Below are positions 24,904 through 32,319 of a stretch of DNA of 48,466 nt, piece after piece. The notes beneath the pieces were generated by a model. That model did not search any database. It had not been told where the DNA came from and saw only the letters and a program-made list of their open reading frames with translations. This stretch comes from Clostridia bacterium (lineage in GTDB: Bacteria; Bacillota; Clostridia; Oscillospirales; Acutalibacteraceae). Where the stretch lies: NCBI GenBank assembly GCA_017398425.1, contig JAFQFZ010000013.1, forward strand, positions 1 to 48,466, read 5' to 3'. Each line of letters starts with the position of its first letter. Position 1 is the first letter of the stretch. The position numbers and the translations under genes were made by a program.

Positions 24904-25566
24904 TTACTGATAGTAGTTCAACTTCTTCTCAACACGTCCCATAACAAAGGCGATGAGCAGGTTGAAAATGTAGTAGAACAAGCCGGCGACCAGCAACGGA
25001 GCGATGCTGGTTTCTTTGGCTGCAATGATCTTTGCAAGACTGAACATTTCTTCGGTCAACAAGATTTGTGCAAGAGAGGTGTCTTTGACCAACGTGATGA
25101 TCTCATTGGTCACCGAGGGGAGAATACGTTTGATCACCTGCGGCAGAACAATACGCATGAACGTGCGCGGCTTGGAAAGTCCCAGCACGCCGGCCGCTTC
25201 GTACTGTCCCTTCGAAATGGATTCGATGCCGCCGCGATAGATCTCTGCAAAATAGGCGGCGTAGTTCAGCACAAAGGCGAGAATGATCGGGAAACGTGCA
25301 TCCTCCGCAACGGAAACGCCGAACAAATAGTACGGGCAGAAATAGATCACGATGATCTGCAACATCAACGGTGTGCCGCGCATGACGGATATATAAAATT
25401 TCACCAGCATGCTTACGATCTTATATTTGGACATACGTCCGAACGATACAAACAGTCCGAGCGGCAACGAGAACAACAGCGTCATTGCAAAAATAAGCAA
25501 GCTGTTGCCGATGCCTTCTCCCATCAGAGAGAGCATCTTGCCGATATACTCGAAAAATTGTTCCAC
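24904..25566 (-). CDS. Polar amino acid ABC importer, permease
   Basis: A 220-residue inner-membrane subunit of the HisM/GlnP type with about five transmembrane helices. The permease signature appears as [10 protein letters not shown] with following G-Q-Y-E-A-A-x-x-L-G, the loop that contacts the ATPase. GTG 25566 (V-E-Q-F-F-E-Y) is chosen because GGAGG ends 7 bases upstream. A longer reading frame from 25632 would have to begin inside the intergenic hairpin. One permease gene suggests a homodimeric transporter. Confidence 0.92.
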   Translation of the reverse strand: MEQFFEYIGKMLSLMGEGIGNSLLIFAMTLLFSLPLGLFVSFGRMSKYKIVSMLVKFYISVMRGTPLMLQIIVIYFCPYYLFGVSVAEDARFPIILAFVLNYAAYFAEIYRGGIESISKGQYEAAGVLGLSKPRTFMRIVLPQVIKRILPSVTNEIITLVKDTSLAQILLTEEMFSLAKIIAAKETSIAPLLVAGLFYYIFNLLIAFVMGRVEKKLNYYQ

Positions 25567-25603
25567 AAAAACGCCTCCGAAAACAGTGTTAAATACAAAG
25601 GGT

Positions 25604-25630
25604 GAGGTGAGCGTGAAGCACGCCCACCTC
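25604..25630 (-). promoter_or_regulatory. Intercistronic stem-loop in the ABC operon
   Basis: GAGGTG-A-GCGTG (25604-25615) pairs with CACGC-C-CACCTC (25619-25630) with one mismatch. It lies between the binding-protein and permease genes and has no U-run. Such hairpins often protect the upstream mRNA so that the binding protein is made in excess. Confidence 0.6.
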
Positions 25631-25648
25631 AAGATCTGCTGTGATTAC

Positions 25649-26470
25649 TTATTCGCCCAAGCAAACGGAATCGGTCAGACCCCATTTTTCAGCGGTAGCG
25701 GTAAAGGTGCCGTCTGCAACCATCTCGTTCAGGGTCGCTTCGACCTTGTCGCGGAGATCGGTGTTGCCAAGCTTGAAGCCGACACCGTATTGCTCCTCGG
25801 AAATGGTCTCTTCCAGAATGGTGAACGCGGTACCGCGGCTGGCCACTTGGTAGTTGGCAACGCCCACGTCCATCGCGATCGCTTGCGCCGCGCCGGACTC
25901 GAGCTTCATGAAAGCGGTGTTGTAATCGGGGACGGAATCCAGCTTCTTGAAGGTGGCGGCGAGAGCAAGGTTCTCGTCGTTGTCTTCGGTGGAGGTCAGC
26001 GCCGCTTCCGCGGAGGATTCGGTCTGTACGATGACGATCTTGTCGGCAAGGTCTGCAAGCGTCGCAATGCCGGAATCGGATTTCACAACGATCACCTGGC
26101 TGTTGTCGACGTACGGCATCGACCAGGTGTAGCTGTCTTCACGACCGTTGATGGTGAAGCCGTTCCAGATGCAATCGATCGCACCGGAATCCAATTGCAT
26201 ATCCTTCGCGTTCCAATCGATGGGCTTGAGGACAAGCTCCCAGTTGTTGCGCTTGGCAACCTCGGCGGCAAGGTCAAGGTCGAAACCGACGTATTCGCCG
26301 TTATCGTCCATGTAGCCGTACGGCGGGAACGCCGCATCAAAGCCGACGGTAAAGGTCGTGGCCTCTTGCGCGGGGTCGTTGGGAGTTTCGGTGGAGGTTT
26401 CGCTCGAGCAACCGGCGAACACAGCCGCGATCATCAGCACGGCCAGCAGGCAGGAAAGAATGCGTTTCAT
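25649..26470 (-). CDS. Amino acid ABC importer, substrate-binding lipoprotein
   Basis: A 273-residue extracellular binding protein of the bacterial solute-binding family 3 (polar amino acids). The signal peptide ends in the lipobox V-F-A-G-C with C20 as the lipid-modified residue, followed by a Ser/Thr-rich linker. The mature part starts T-F-T-V-G-F-D-A-A-F-P-P-Y-G-Y, the typical start of this fold, and has G-F-D-L-D-L-A with the ligand-contacting Asp. Length is normal. The ligand is unknown. It is the first gene of the operon, with a promoter at 26530-26558 and a palindrome across its -35 region. AAAGGAG precedes the ATG. Confidence 0.93.
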   Translation of the reverse strand: MKRILSCLLAVLMIAAVFAGCSSETSTETPNDPAQEATTFTVGFDAAFPPYGYMDDNGEYVGFDLDLAAEVAKRNNWELVLKPIDWNAKDMQLDSGAIDCIWNGFTINGREDSYTWSMPYVDNSQVIVVKSDSGIATLADLADKIVIVQTESSAEAALTSTEDNDENLALAATFKKLDSVPDYNTAFMKLESGAAQAIAMDVGVANYQVASRGTAFTILEETISEEQYGVGFKLGNTDLRDKVEATLNEMVADGTFTATAEKWGLTDSVCLGE

Positions 26471-26529
26471 TGGGATATATCTCCTTTAAAATAACGATTT
26501 TTGTGTGAGAACAACCCACACACAACGTT

Positions 26530-26558
26530 ATTATATCGGATTATGCTACCAAAGTAAA
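26530..26558 (-). promoter_or_regulatory. Promoter of the amino-acid ABC operon
   Basis: On the minus strand TTTACT (26553-26558) and TATAAT (26530-26535) with 17-bp spacing, 60 bp upstream of the binding-protein ATG. Confidence 0.65.
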
Positions 26559-26566
26559 GTGGTAAC
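26545..26566. promoter_or_regulatory. Palindrome over the ABC promoter, candidate operator
   Basis: A 22-bp inverted repeat: GCTACCA (26545-26551), 8-bp centre, TGGTAAC (26560-26566), one mismatch between arms. It covers the -35 element and upstream part of the spacer, so a bound protein would block RNA polymerase. The regulator is unknown. Confidence 0.45.
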
Positions 26567-26618
26567 AGAGAGAAAATTAAAAAATTTTTTTGCCGTTTTC
26601 GGTCAATGCCGATAAATC

Positions 26619-26648
26619 GGTATGTTTTCGGGATGGCGGACATACCTA
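26619..26648 (+). promoter_or_regulatory. Possible sigma-E promoter of the spoIIIA operon
   Basis: GGTATGTT (26619-26626) and CATACCTA (26641-26648) with 14-bp spacing resemble the mother-cell sigma-E consensus (roughly KMATATT and CATACANT), with a few mismatches. spoIIIA is sigma-E controlled in Bacillus. The placement fits an ATG at 26672 and argues against the upstream ATG at 26606. Confidence 0.45.
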
Positions 26649-26671
26649 TAACCCAAAGGATGGTGAACGAC

Positions 26672-27751
26672 ATGGAGGATCGGACGAGCCTGACGGCCTA
26701 TTTGCCGCCGCTGTTGGCACGGATGCTTGCGGCGGTGTCCGATGAGGAATGGCAAGGCGTGCAGGAGGTGCGCATCCGCAAAGGATCGGCGGTGGTGCTG
26801 TCGCAGGCTTCGCGACAAAGGGCACTCGATGTGAGCGTCACAGAACGAGAACTGCAGGAGATTTTCTGGAACCTGTGCTCACGGGCGGTACATGCGCATC
26901 AAGCGGAATTGTCGCAAGGGTTCATCACGACGAGGGATGGATTTCGCGTCGGTGTGGCGGGGACAGCGGTTATCAAAGACAACACGGTCGCGTCGTACCG
27001 CGACATCACCTCGTTGTGCATCCGTGTGGCACGTCGCGTGCGGGGGTGCGCCGCACCGTTGGTTCCGTATGTGTATGACGGCGATCGAGTACACGGTTTG
27101 TTGTTGTGCGGTGCGCCGGGGACGGGAAAAACGACCTTGCTGCGCGATTTAGCGGTGCAATTGGCGCGACGCTGTCGGGTGACGGTGGTGGATGAACGGC
27201 TGGAATTGTGCGGCGACGATCTGCGCGATTGCGATGTCATCCGAGGGTGCCCGAAGGCACAAGCCATGCAGCAGGCGGTGCGTACGTTGTCACCCGATGT
27301 GATGATCGCGGATGAACTCGGTGCCGAGCCGGAGTGGGAGCAGGTGGGACAAAGTGCGTTTTGCGGCGTTTCCGTTGTGGCGTCGGCGCATCTCTGTAAT
27401 CCGCACGATTTGCGTATGCGCCCGTCAGCCGAGCGGCTGTTGCGGGGGAACGGATTTGAATATGTGGTGTCGTTGCCGCCGCGTGCGCGGTCAAGCGACG
27501 CCGCGGTGATACAAAAGGCGGTGGACTATCTTGAAGGGAACGGCGATCGCGGTGATCGTGTGTTCCTGCGTGGGGCTGGGACTATCGGCGGCGTGGGAAC
27601 TGAAAAAGAAGGAACGCGTGTGGAGGGCGTGGGTGATACTACTCGGGCGTCTGCGTGGCACGCTTACGTATACGGCACAGCCGATACAAACGATCCTGGC
27701 GTCCATGTCCAAAGAGGACTTGGGCGCGCTCCCGTGGTTGATGTCCTTTGA
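26672..27751 (+). CDS. spoIIIAA: Stage III sporulation ATPase SpoIIIAA
   Basis: The cytoplasmic ATPase of the SpoIIIA-SpoIIQ channel that links mother cell and forespore, related to secretion ATPases. Walker A is L-C-G-A-P-G-T-G-K-T-T with K153, and the Walker B-like segment is V-M-I-A-D-E-L-G (D214, E215). ATG 26672 was chosen since AAAGGAT lies just before it and the sigma-E-like element lies upstream. The recognisable family sequence ends near residue 285-290, close to the normal length of about 305. The frame stays open for another 70 or so residues, overlapping spoIIIAB by 221 bases in another frame. The extension is Gly/Thr-rich and unlike any domain I know. Either it is a real tail or a stop codon was lost or a base is miscalled near 27540. 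Confidence 0.9.
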   Translation: MEDRTSLTAYLPPLLARMLAAVSDEEWQGVQEVRIRKGSAVVLSQASRQRALDVSVTERELQEIFWNLCSRAVHAHQAELSQGFITTRDGFRVGVAGTAVIKDNTVASYRDITSLCIRVARRVRGCAAPLVPYVYDGDRVHGLLLCGAPGTGKTTLLRDLAVQLARRCRVTVVDERLELCGDDLRDCDVIRGCPKAQAMQQAVRTLSPDVMIADELGAEPEWEQVGQSAFCGVSVVASAHLCNPHDLRMRPSAERLLRGNGFEYVVSLPPRARSSDAAVIQKAVDYLEGNGDRGDRVFLRGAGTIGGVGTEKEGTRVEGVGDTTRASAWHAYVYGTADTNDPGVHVQRGLGRAPVVDVL

Positions 27752-27992
27752 AACGTCAAAGGACATGCGGTGTCCCGACTTCGGTTCCAAAGAAGAAGCC
27801 GTGTTCGGTCGGGCGGTGTTTGCACAGCTTGGTACGACCGATCTGGATGGTCAACTGGCGCATTTGGCGGCCTGTGAACGCTTGGCACGCGAGAAAAAGG
27901 AAGATGCGCACGAGCGTGTGAGGCGGTTGTCGCGTGTGTATGCCTCGACGGGTGTGTGTGCGGGGATGGGTCTCGGATTGTTGCTGTGGTGA
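27531..27992 (+). CDS. spoIIIAB: Stage III sporulation protein SpoIIIAB
   Basis: A 153-residue membrane protein with an N-terminal hydrophobic helix (about 5-21), a long helical middle and a hydrophobic C-terminal end, as in the SpoIIIAB family, which resembles type II secretion GspF. The typical basic stretch and L-x-x-L-R-G-T-L-T-Y-T-A-Q-P-I motif follow the first helix. TTG 27531 is the start: AAGGCGG lies about 9 bases before it, and this gives the family N-terminus. The start lies well inside spoIIIAA. The next gene begins 14 bases after the stop. Confidence 0.88.
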   Translation: MKGTAIAVIVCSCVGLGLSAAWELKKKERVWRAWVILLGRLRGTLTYTAQPIQTILASMSKEDLGALPWLMSFETSKDMRCPDFGSKEEAVFGRAVFAQLGTTDLDGQLAHLAACERLAREKKEDAHERVRRLSRVYASTGVCAGMGLGLLLW

Positions 27993-28006
27993 GGAGGCGG
28001 TACATC

Positions 28007-28201
28007 GTGGATGTGGATCTGATTTTCAAAATTGCGGCCATCGGTATTTTGGTGGCGGTGCTCAATCAAGTGTTGATCCGTTCGGGACGCGAAGAGCAAG
28101 CCATGCTCACCACACTCAGCGGATTGATCGTGGTGTTGACGATCGTCGTATCGGAGATCAGCACATTGTTTGATACCGTCAAATCGGCGTTTGGTTTGTG
28201 A
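28007..28201 (+). CDS. spoIIIAC: Stage III sporulation protein SpoIIIAC
   Basis: A 64-residue membrane protein with two hydrophobic segments, the usual size of SpoIIIAC. Family features are D-L-I-F-K-I-A-A-I-G-I, N-Q-V-L, the G-R-E-E-Q-A middle loop and a second helix ending V-S-E-I-S-T-L-F-D-T-V. The GTG at 28007 follows GAGGAGGCGG by six bases. A longer frame from 27956 would start inside spoIIIAB. Role: integral membrane part of the SpoIIIA channel. Confidence 0.88.
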   Translation: MDVDLIFKIAAIGILVAVLNQVLIRSGREEQAMLTTLSGLIVVLTIVVSEISTLFDTVKSAFGL

Positions 28202-28211
28202 GGGGGACGTG

Positions 28212-28613
28212 ATGATGTGGACGGTTGTGGGAACGGCGATTTTGGCGGCGGTGCTCGCGTTGACGCTACGCCAAACGCAACCGGTATTTGCTGTGTTGCT
28301 CACGGTCGTGTCGGGCGGTTTGCTGTTTGTGTGGGCGATCTCGGGGGCGATCCCGGCGGTGGAAACGCTTCGTTCGCTTCTCGGTCGCTTTTCCGATCAC
28401 GCACCGTATGCCGATGTGCTGATCAAGGCGCTCGGCATCAGTCTGCTCACGCAAATGGCGTCGGAGATCTGCCGCGATGCGGGTGAAACGGCGTTGGCGG
28501 GACGTGCGGAATTGGCGGGAAAAGTGATGTTGGTGTTGTGTGGTATGCCGCTTTTTGAACACGCCGTCTTTCTGCTGGAGGAGATGGTGAACGCGAAGGC
28601 GGTGGGCGGATGA
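28212..28613 (+). CDS. spoIIIAD: Stage III sporulation protein SpoIIIAD
   Basis: A 133-residue integral membrane protein resembling a longer SpoIIIAC, with about four hydrophobic segments. The central I-K-A-L-G-I-S-L-L-T-Q-M-A-S-E-I-C-R-D-A-G and A-G-K-V-M-L stretches are characteristic. Two adjacent ATG codons (28212, 28215) follow GGGGGA, and either can be the start. It begins 10 bases after spoIIIAC and overlaps spoIIIAE by four bases (ATGA). Confidence 0.88.
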   Translation: MMWTVVGTAILAAVLALTLRQTQPVFAVLLTVVSGGLLFVWAISGAIPAVETLRSLLGRFSDHAPYADVLIKALGISLLTQMASEICRDAGETALAGRAELAGKVMLVLCGMPLFEHAVFLLEEMVNAKAVGG

Positions 28614-29746
28614 AGCGGATCCTGGCGGTGGCGATAGGCGGGATCGTGTGGATGCTGTGCATAGTCGCGCCCGTTTCGGCGGCGTCAACGGATGAACTGC
28701 TTGAGGATCAACTGGAAGCGTCGGGGGCCACGGAACTGTACGATGCCTTACCGCCGCACACACAGAGTCTCTTGGAAACGCTCGGGATCGACGCGCTGAC
28801 GCTCGATGGATTAACGGCGTTACAACCGCAGACGGTGCTTTCTTCTTTGTGGGACTTGCTGTCCGATCAAGCGATGACACCGGTGTCGGCGGTGGGGACG
28901 ATGCTTGGAATGCTGTTGCTTCTCGGCTTGTTTTCGTCGTTGCACCCAAACGGCGGTCGCGAGGGGGAGCTGGTGTCGCTCCTGACATCGCTTGCCGTGC
29001 TGACCCCTTTACTCATTCCTCTGTGGCAAACGGTGGCACGCGCCGCCTCGGCGGCCGAAAGTGCGGCGGTATTTTCCGTGGCGTTCGCGCCGGTGTATGC
29101 ATCGTCGCTTGCGGCGCAAGGATTGACGATGTCGTCGGTGACCCACCACACGCTGATGTTGGCGGCGGCGCAAGGTATTTCCATGCTTACGCAAGGGGTG
29201 ATCGTACCGCTTCTTTCGATGGCGTTGGCGCTCGGCGTGAGCGGTTCGATCCACAAAACGGCGCGCTTGTCGGAGGTCGGCACGTTGGTGAATCGTACGG
29301 CTACATGGCTGCTCGGACTGTCGCTGACGGTGTTCGTCGGTATGCTCTCGTTGCAAGGTGTGCTGTCGGCGAGCGCAGACAGCATCGGCGGGCGTGTGAT
29401 GCGCTTTTCCGTGTCGGGACTCGTGCCGGTCGTTGGCGGTTCGCTGTCGGATGCGTTGTACACCGTGCGCGGTTGTTTGTCGGCGTTGCGCGGTACCGTC
29501 GGTACCTTCGGGATCTTCAGCACCGTGCTGATCGTGTTGCCGACGATGCTCGAATGCGCGGTGTGGAGTGCCATGCTGTACATCGCGAAACTCGCGGCGG
29601 ATCTGTTTTCGTTGTCTTCGATCGCGTCGGCGGTGGAAACGGCGCGCGGTGTTGTGCGTACGTTGATCGGCGTGTTGGCATCCTGCGCCTTGCTGATGAT
29701 CGTATCGGTCACGCTGACGATGACGGTAGGAGGCGGTGTGGGATGA
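28610..29746 (+). CDS. spoIIIAE: Stage III sporulation protein SpoIIIAE
   Basis: A 378-residue polytopic membrane protein with an N-terminal signal-like segment ending P-V-S-A-A-S, an extracytoplasmic part with L-L-E-D-Q-L-E, and about seven to eight hydrophobic helices. It resembles the permease-like SpoIIIAE component of the channel. P-V-V-G-G-S-L-S-D-A in the later half is a family motif. Start and stop overlap the neighbouring genes by four bases, pointing to coupled translation. Confidence 0.9.
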   Translation: MKRILAVAIGGIVWMLCIVAPVSAASTDELLEDQLEASGATELYDALPPHTQSLLETLGIDALTLDGLTALQPQTVLSSLWDLLSDQAMTPVSAVGTMLGMLLLLGLFSSLHPNGGREGELVSLLTSLAVLTPLLIPLWQTVARAASAAESAAVFSVAFAPVYASSLAAQGLTMSSVTHHTLMLAAAQGISMLTQGVIVPLLSMALALGVSGSIHKTARLSEVGTLVNRTATWLLGLSLTVFVGMLSLQGVLSASADSIGGRVMRFSVSGLVPVVGGSLSDALYTVRGCLSALRGTVGTFGIFSTVLIVLPTMLECAVWSAMLYIAKLAADLFSLSSIASAVETARGVVRTLIGVLASCALLMIVSVTLTMTVGGGVG

Positions 29747-30219
29747 GTGAATTTCAAGAAGCAACGATCGCACTGTGCACGGTCGGATTGGCGTGCGGCT
29801 TGTTGCAAACGCTGGTACCGGAAGGGGCTATGAAACGGGTGTTTTCGGTGCTTGCGGGCGTGTTCTTTTTTGTGTGTTTGCTGTCGCCGCTGTCGGAGCT
29901 GTTTCGCGCGTCGGGCGGCTTTTTGGTGCAGTCGACCGCTTCGCCTGAGACACCGACGGCGCTGGAGGATCGTGTGGAGGAGCAGGTCGAGGGCGTACTG
30001 GAATCCTCACTGCTGACGGACGCGCGGGAACGCGTGATGCCTTACGGAGTAACGGTGACGGATGTGCAACTGCAAAGGGATAACACGCGTGAGGACAGCA
30101 TATACATTCAGCAGATCCACGTCGTGTTTTCAAAGGAGGATTTCCCTGTGTCTGCGCAGATCGATACGATGCTTGAGAAGGCGTGGGGTACCGTGGTGGA
30201 GGTGTATTATGGAGAATGA
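29743..30219 (+). CDS. spoIIIAF: Stage III sporulation protein SpoIIIAF
   Basis: A 158-residue protein with two N-terminal transmembrane helices (about 10-25 and 33-50) and a C-terminal soluble domain in the intermembrane space. The domain has the ring-building fold found in SpoIIIAF. ATG 29743 has AGGAGG 8 bases upstream and overlaps the spoIIIAE stop by four bases. A longer open frame upstream in the same phase is a shadow of spoIIIAE. Confidence 0.88.
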   Translation: MSEFQEATIALCTVGLACGLLQTLVPEGAMKRVFSVLAGVFFFVCLLSPLSELFRASGGFLVQSTASPETPTALEDRVEEQVEGVLESSLLTDARERVMPYGVTVTDVQLQRDNTREDSIYIQQIHVVFSKEDFPVSAQIDTMLEKAWGTVVEVYYGE

Positions 30220-30757
30220 AAACCGTTCGATCAAAGAGGTGTGTAAAGCGTGGCTTGATAAAGATCGCCGTACGACGACGATCTTGTTGATCGGTTTATG
30301 CGGGATCGCGTTGTTGGCGATTTCATCGCTGTTCGGAGGAGAAACGCCGTCGACGGCAACGGCACCGGATATGAAGGTGTACACACAAGAGCTTGAAGAA
30401 CGCTTGGAAGCCATGGTGTCGTCGGTGCGCGGTGCGGGTGCGGCGGATGTGATGATTACGCTCGAAAACGGCGTCGAATATATCTACGCCAATGAAGAAA
30501 AGACCAATTCCGACCATACGCAAAGCGAAAGCGGCGGTGTTTCGGTGCGCGATGACAATCAAAAAACCGTTGTCACCGTCGACGGGGGCGACGGCAAGCA
30601 AGGACTTCTCGTCACCGAGATCCAACCGACCGTGCGCGGTGTTGTGGTGGCGTGTGAAGGCGCGACCGATGAGCGGGTGGCGTTGCAGGTAAAAGAAGCG
30701 GTCAAAACGGCACTGAACATCACCAATCAACGGGTGTGTGTCATACCGTTATCATAA
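30209..30757 (+). CDS. spoIIIAG: Stage III sporulation protein SpoIIIAG
   Basis: A 182-residue protein with one N-terminal transmembrane helix (about 23-42) and a ring-building-motif domain that in Bacillus forms the large 30-subunit ring of the channel. Family motifs are L-E-x-x-V-S-S-V-R-G-A-G, V-M-I-T-L-E-N-G, and P-T-V-R-G-V-V-V-A-C-E-G-A near the end. ATG 30209 lies inside the end of spoIIIAF (overlap 11 bases), with GGAGG just upstream. Confidence 0.92.
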   Translation: MENENRSIKEVCKAWLDKDRRTTTILLIGLCGIALLAISSLFGGETPSTATAPDMKVYTQELEERLEAMVSSVRGAGAADVMITLENGVEYIYANEEKTNSDHTQSESGGVSVRDDNQKTVVTVDGGDGKQGLLVTEIQPTVRGVVVACEGATDERVALQVKEAVKTALNITNQRVCVIPLS

Positions 30758-30772
30758 GAAAGGGGTAGGATC

Positions 30773-31312
30773 ATGAAAGAGAAAAAATTCGGTAAAAAGC
30801 AGGTGGTGCTCGGAGCGATGGTGTTGTTGCTCGGAGCGGCGGTGTATTTGAATTTCTATGTAGCGTCCAACACTACGACGCCGCTGTCCGCGCAAACTTC
30901 CACCTCGCAAACGACGCGTGCGCTCGGAGAGTCGCAGTTTGTCAGCGGCTCCACCGCGCCGACGACGGATTATTTCGACACGGCGCGCGGTGAACGGGAA
31001 TCGGCACGGCGTGAGGCACTTGATATCCTGCAAGAGACATTACAGGACGTTAAGATCGACGCCGCCGCACAACAAGAGGCGATGACGGCGGTGGCGGCAG
31101 CCGCGAAAGCGGTCGAACAGGAGGATGCCGCGGAAAGCCTGATCAAAGCCAAGGGTTTTGAAGATTGTGTGGTGTATATCGAAGGCGACGCGTGTCATGT
31201 GGTGGTCAAAGGGCAGGAACTGTCACAGGCACAGACTTTGCAGATCACCCAGATCCTGCTTGCGCAAACCGATGTCGCGTCACAAAACATCCATATCTCT
31301 GTTGCAGAATGA
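30773..31312 (+). CDS. spoIIIAH: Stage III sporulation protein SpoIIIAH
   Basis: A 179-residue mother-cell membrane protein. Its outer domain binds forespore SpoIIQ and forms a YscJ/FliF-like ring across the engulfing membranes. It has one transmembrane helix (about 11-29), a low-complexity Ser/Thr linker, and the domain R-E-S-A-R-R-E-A-L-D-I-L-Q with C-terminal F-E-D-C-V-V-Y-I, as in the family. An AAAGGGG site precedes the ATG. It is the last gene of the operon. No SpoIIQ gene is in the window. Confidence 0.92.
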   Translation: MKEKKFGKKQVVLGAMVLLLGAAVYLNFYVASNTTTPLSAQTSTSQTTRALGESQFVSGSTAPTTDYFDTARGERESARREALDILQETLQDVKIDAAAQQEAMTAVAAAAKAVEQEDAAESLIKAKGFEDCVVYIEGDACHVVVKGQELSQAQTLQITQILLAQTDVASQNIHISVAE

Positions 31313-31342
31313 GTATATATAAATATATTTAATAAAAAACAG

Positions 31343-31371
31343 TTGCAAGCCGACGAAAAGAATGGTATACT
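31343..31371 (+). promoter_or_regulatory. Promoter of the asp23 gene
   Basis: TTGCAA (31343-31348) and TATACT (31366-31371) with 17-bp spacing, 41 bp before the ATG. It lies in AT-rich DNA after spoIIIAH and gives vegetative expression independent of the sporulation operon. Confidence 0.75.
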
Positions 31372-31412
31372 ATATGCAGTTGTTATTTAATTTGAAAAGG
31401 GGGACGCTCGCT

Positions 31413-31781
31413 ATGAGTGAACAAACCAGCAGAGTGACCGATGGCAGCTGCATTATTTCCGAAGAAGTGATCGCAACGATCGCGAGCCAAGCGGCGATGG
31501 AAGTGCCCGGCGTCGTGTCGATGGCGCAACGCCCGTTGAATATTCGCGGTGTGAAAGGCGGTGCCACGCGCAGTGTCGGCGTGGTCAGCAACCCGAACGA
31601 AACGGTGCTGGATGTGTACTTGAACATTGCGGTCACGGCGCATATCCCGACGTTGGCCGAACAGGTACAGCAGGCGGTCAAATCGGCCGTGCAATCGATG
31701 ACCGGAAGCCCTGTCACGAAAATCAATATCCATGTGGTGAACGCCATGGAAGAACCTCAGACAACCGAACAGGAAGCATAA
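31413..31781 (+). CDS. Asp23/Gls24 family protein
   Basis: A 122-residue Asp23/Gls24-family protein (DUF322). These are abundant membrane-associated or cytoplasmic proteins linked to cell-envelope homeostasis in Gram-positives. Motifs are I-S-E-E-V-I-A-T-I-A with following E-V-P-G-V, and D-V-Y-L-N-I-A-V near the middle. The ATG at 31413 follows GGGGGACG. The gene sits upstream of nusB as in many Clostridia and is separated from it by a hairpin. Confidence 0.92.
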   Translation: MSEQTSRVTDGSCIISEEVIATIASQAAMEVPGVVSMAQRPLNIRGVKGGATRSVGVVSNPNETVLDVYLNIAVTAHIPTLAEQVQQAVKSAVQSMTGSPVTKINIHVVNAMEEPQTTEQEA

Positions 31782-31836
31782 GGATCTACGCTTGGCTGCG
31801 GAGTTGTTGAAGAGCAGCGGGTGATGGAATATGTCG

Positions 31837-31876
31837 AAAGCCCTCTGCATGTGAGTGTAGAGGGCTTTTGTGTTTG
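31837..31876 (+). terminator. Hairpin between asp23 and nusB
   Basis: AAAGCCCTCT (31837-31846) / AGAGGGCTTT (31859-31868) with a 12-base loop, followed by TGTGTTTG. It is likely a partial terminator, setting nusB expression below asp23. Confidence 0.7.
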
Positions 31877-31902
31877 TTTACCACATAAGGAGGTCAAAAC
31901 CA

Positions 31903-32319
31903 ATGGCACGTCGTAAATCCAGAGAACTTGCGTTCTTGCTTTTGTTTGAAAAATGCTTTGATGATGCCGATATGCAGGAGATCATCGACCGCGCCGCCGA
32001 GGCGCGCGACATCGAACCCGATGAGTTTGCTTCGCGTTTGGCGATCGGCGCTCAGGATTACATCGCGGTCAGTGACGGCTTGATCGAGGAATACGCCCAT
32101 CGCTGGAGCAAGGATCGTTTGTCGAAGGTCACGCTGTCTATTCTGCGTTTGGCGCTGTTCGAGATGCTCGAGGTGGAAGAAACGCCTGTCAGTGTCGCGA
32201 TCAACGAAGCGGTCGAACTGGCCAAAGCATACGGCGCGGACGACGAACCGCCGTTCATCAACGGTATTCTCGGTGCGGTCGCGCGCAACAATGGGGAAGA
32301 GGTCGTGGCGGAATCGTGA
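31903..32319 (+). CDS. nusB: Transcription antitermination factor NusB
   Basis: A 138-residue all-helical RNA-binding protein that acts with NusE (S10) in rRNA antitermination. It has the N-terminal R-K-S-R-E-L-A-F and the C-terminal motifs I-L-R-L-A-L-F-E-M-L and P-x-S-V-A-I-N-E-A-V-E-L-A-K, then F-I-N-G-I-L-G. ATG 31903 has AAGGAGG 7-8 bases upstream. Its stop overlaps the start of the next gene. Confidence 0.94.
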   Translation: MARRKSRELAFLLLFEKCFDDADMQEIIDRAAEARDIEPDEFASRLAIGAQDYIAVSDGLIEEYAHRWSKDRLSKVTLSILRLALFEMLEVEETPVSVAINEAVELAKAYGADDEPPFINGILGAVARNNGEEVVAES

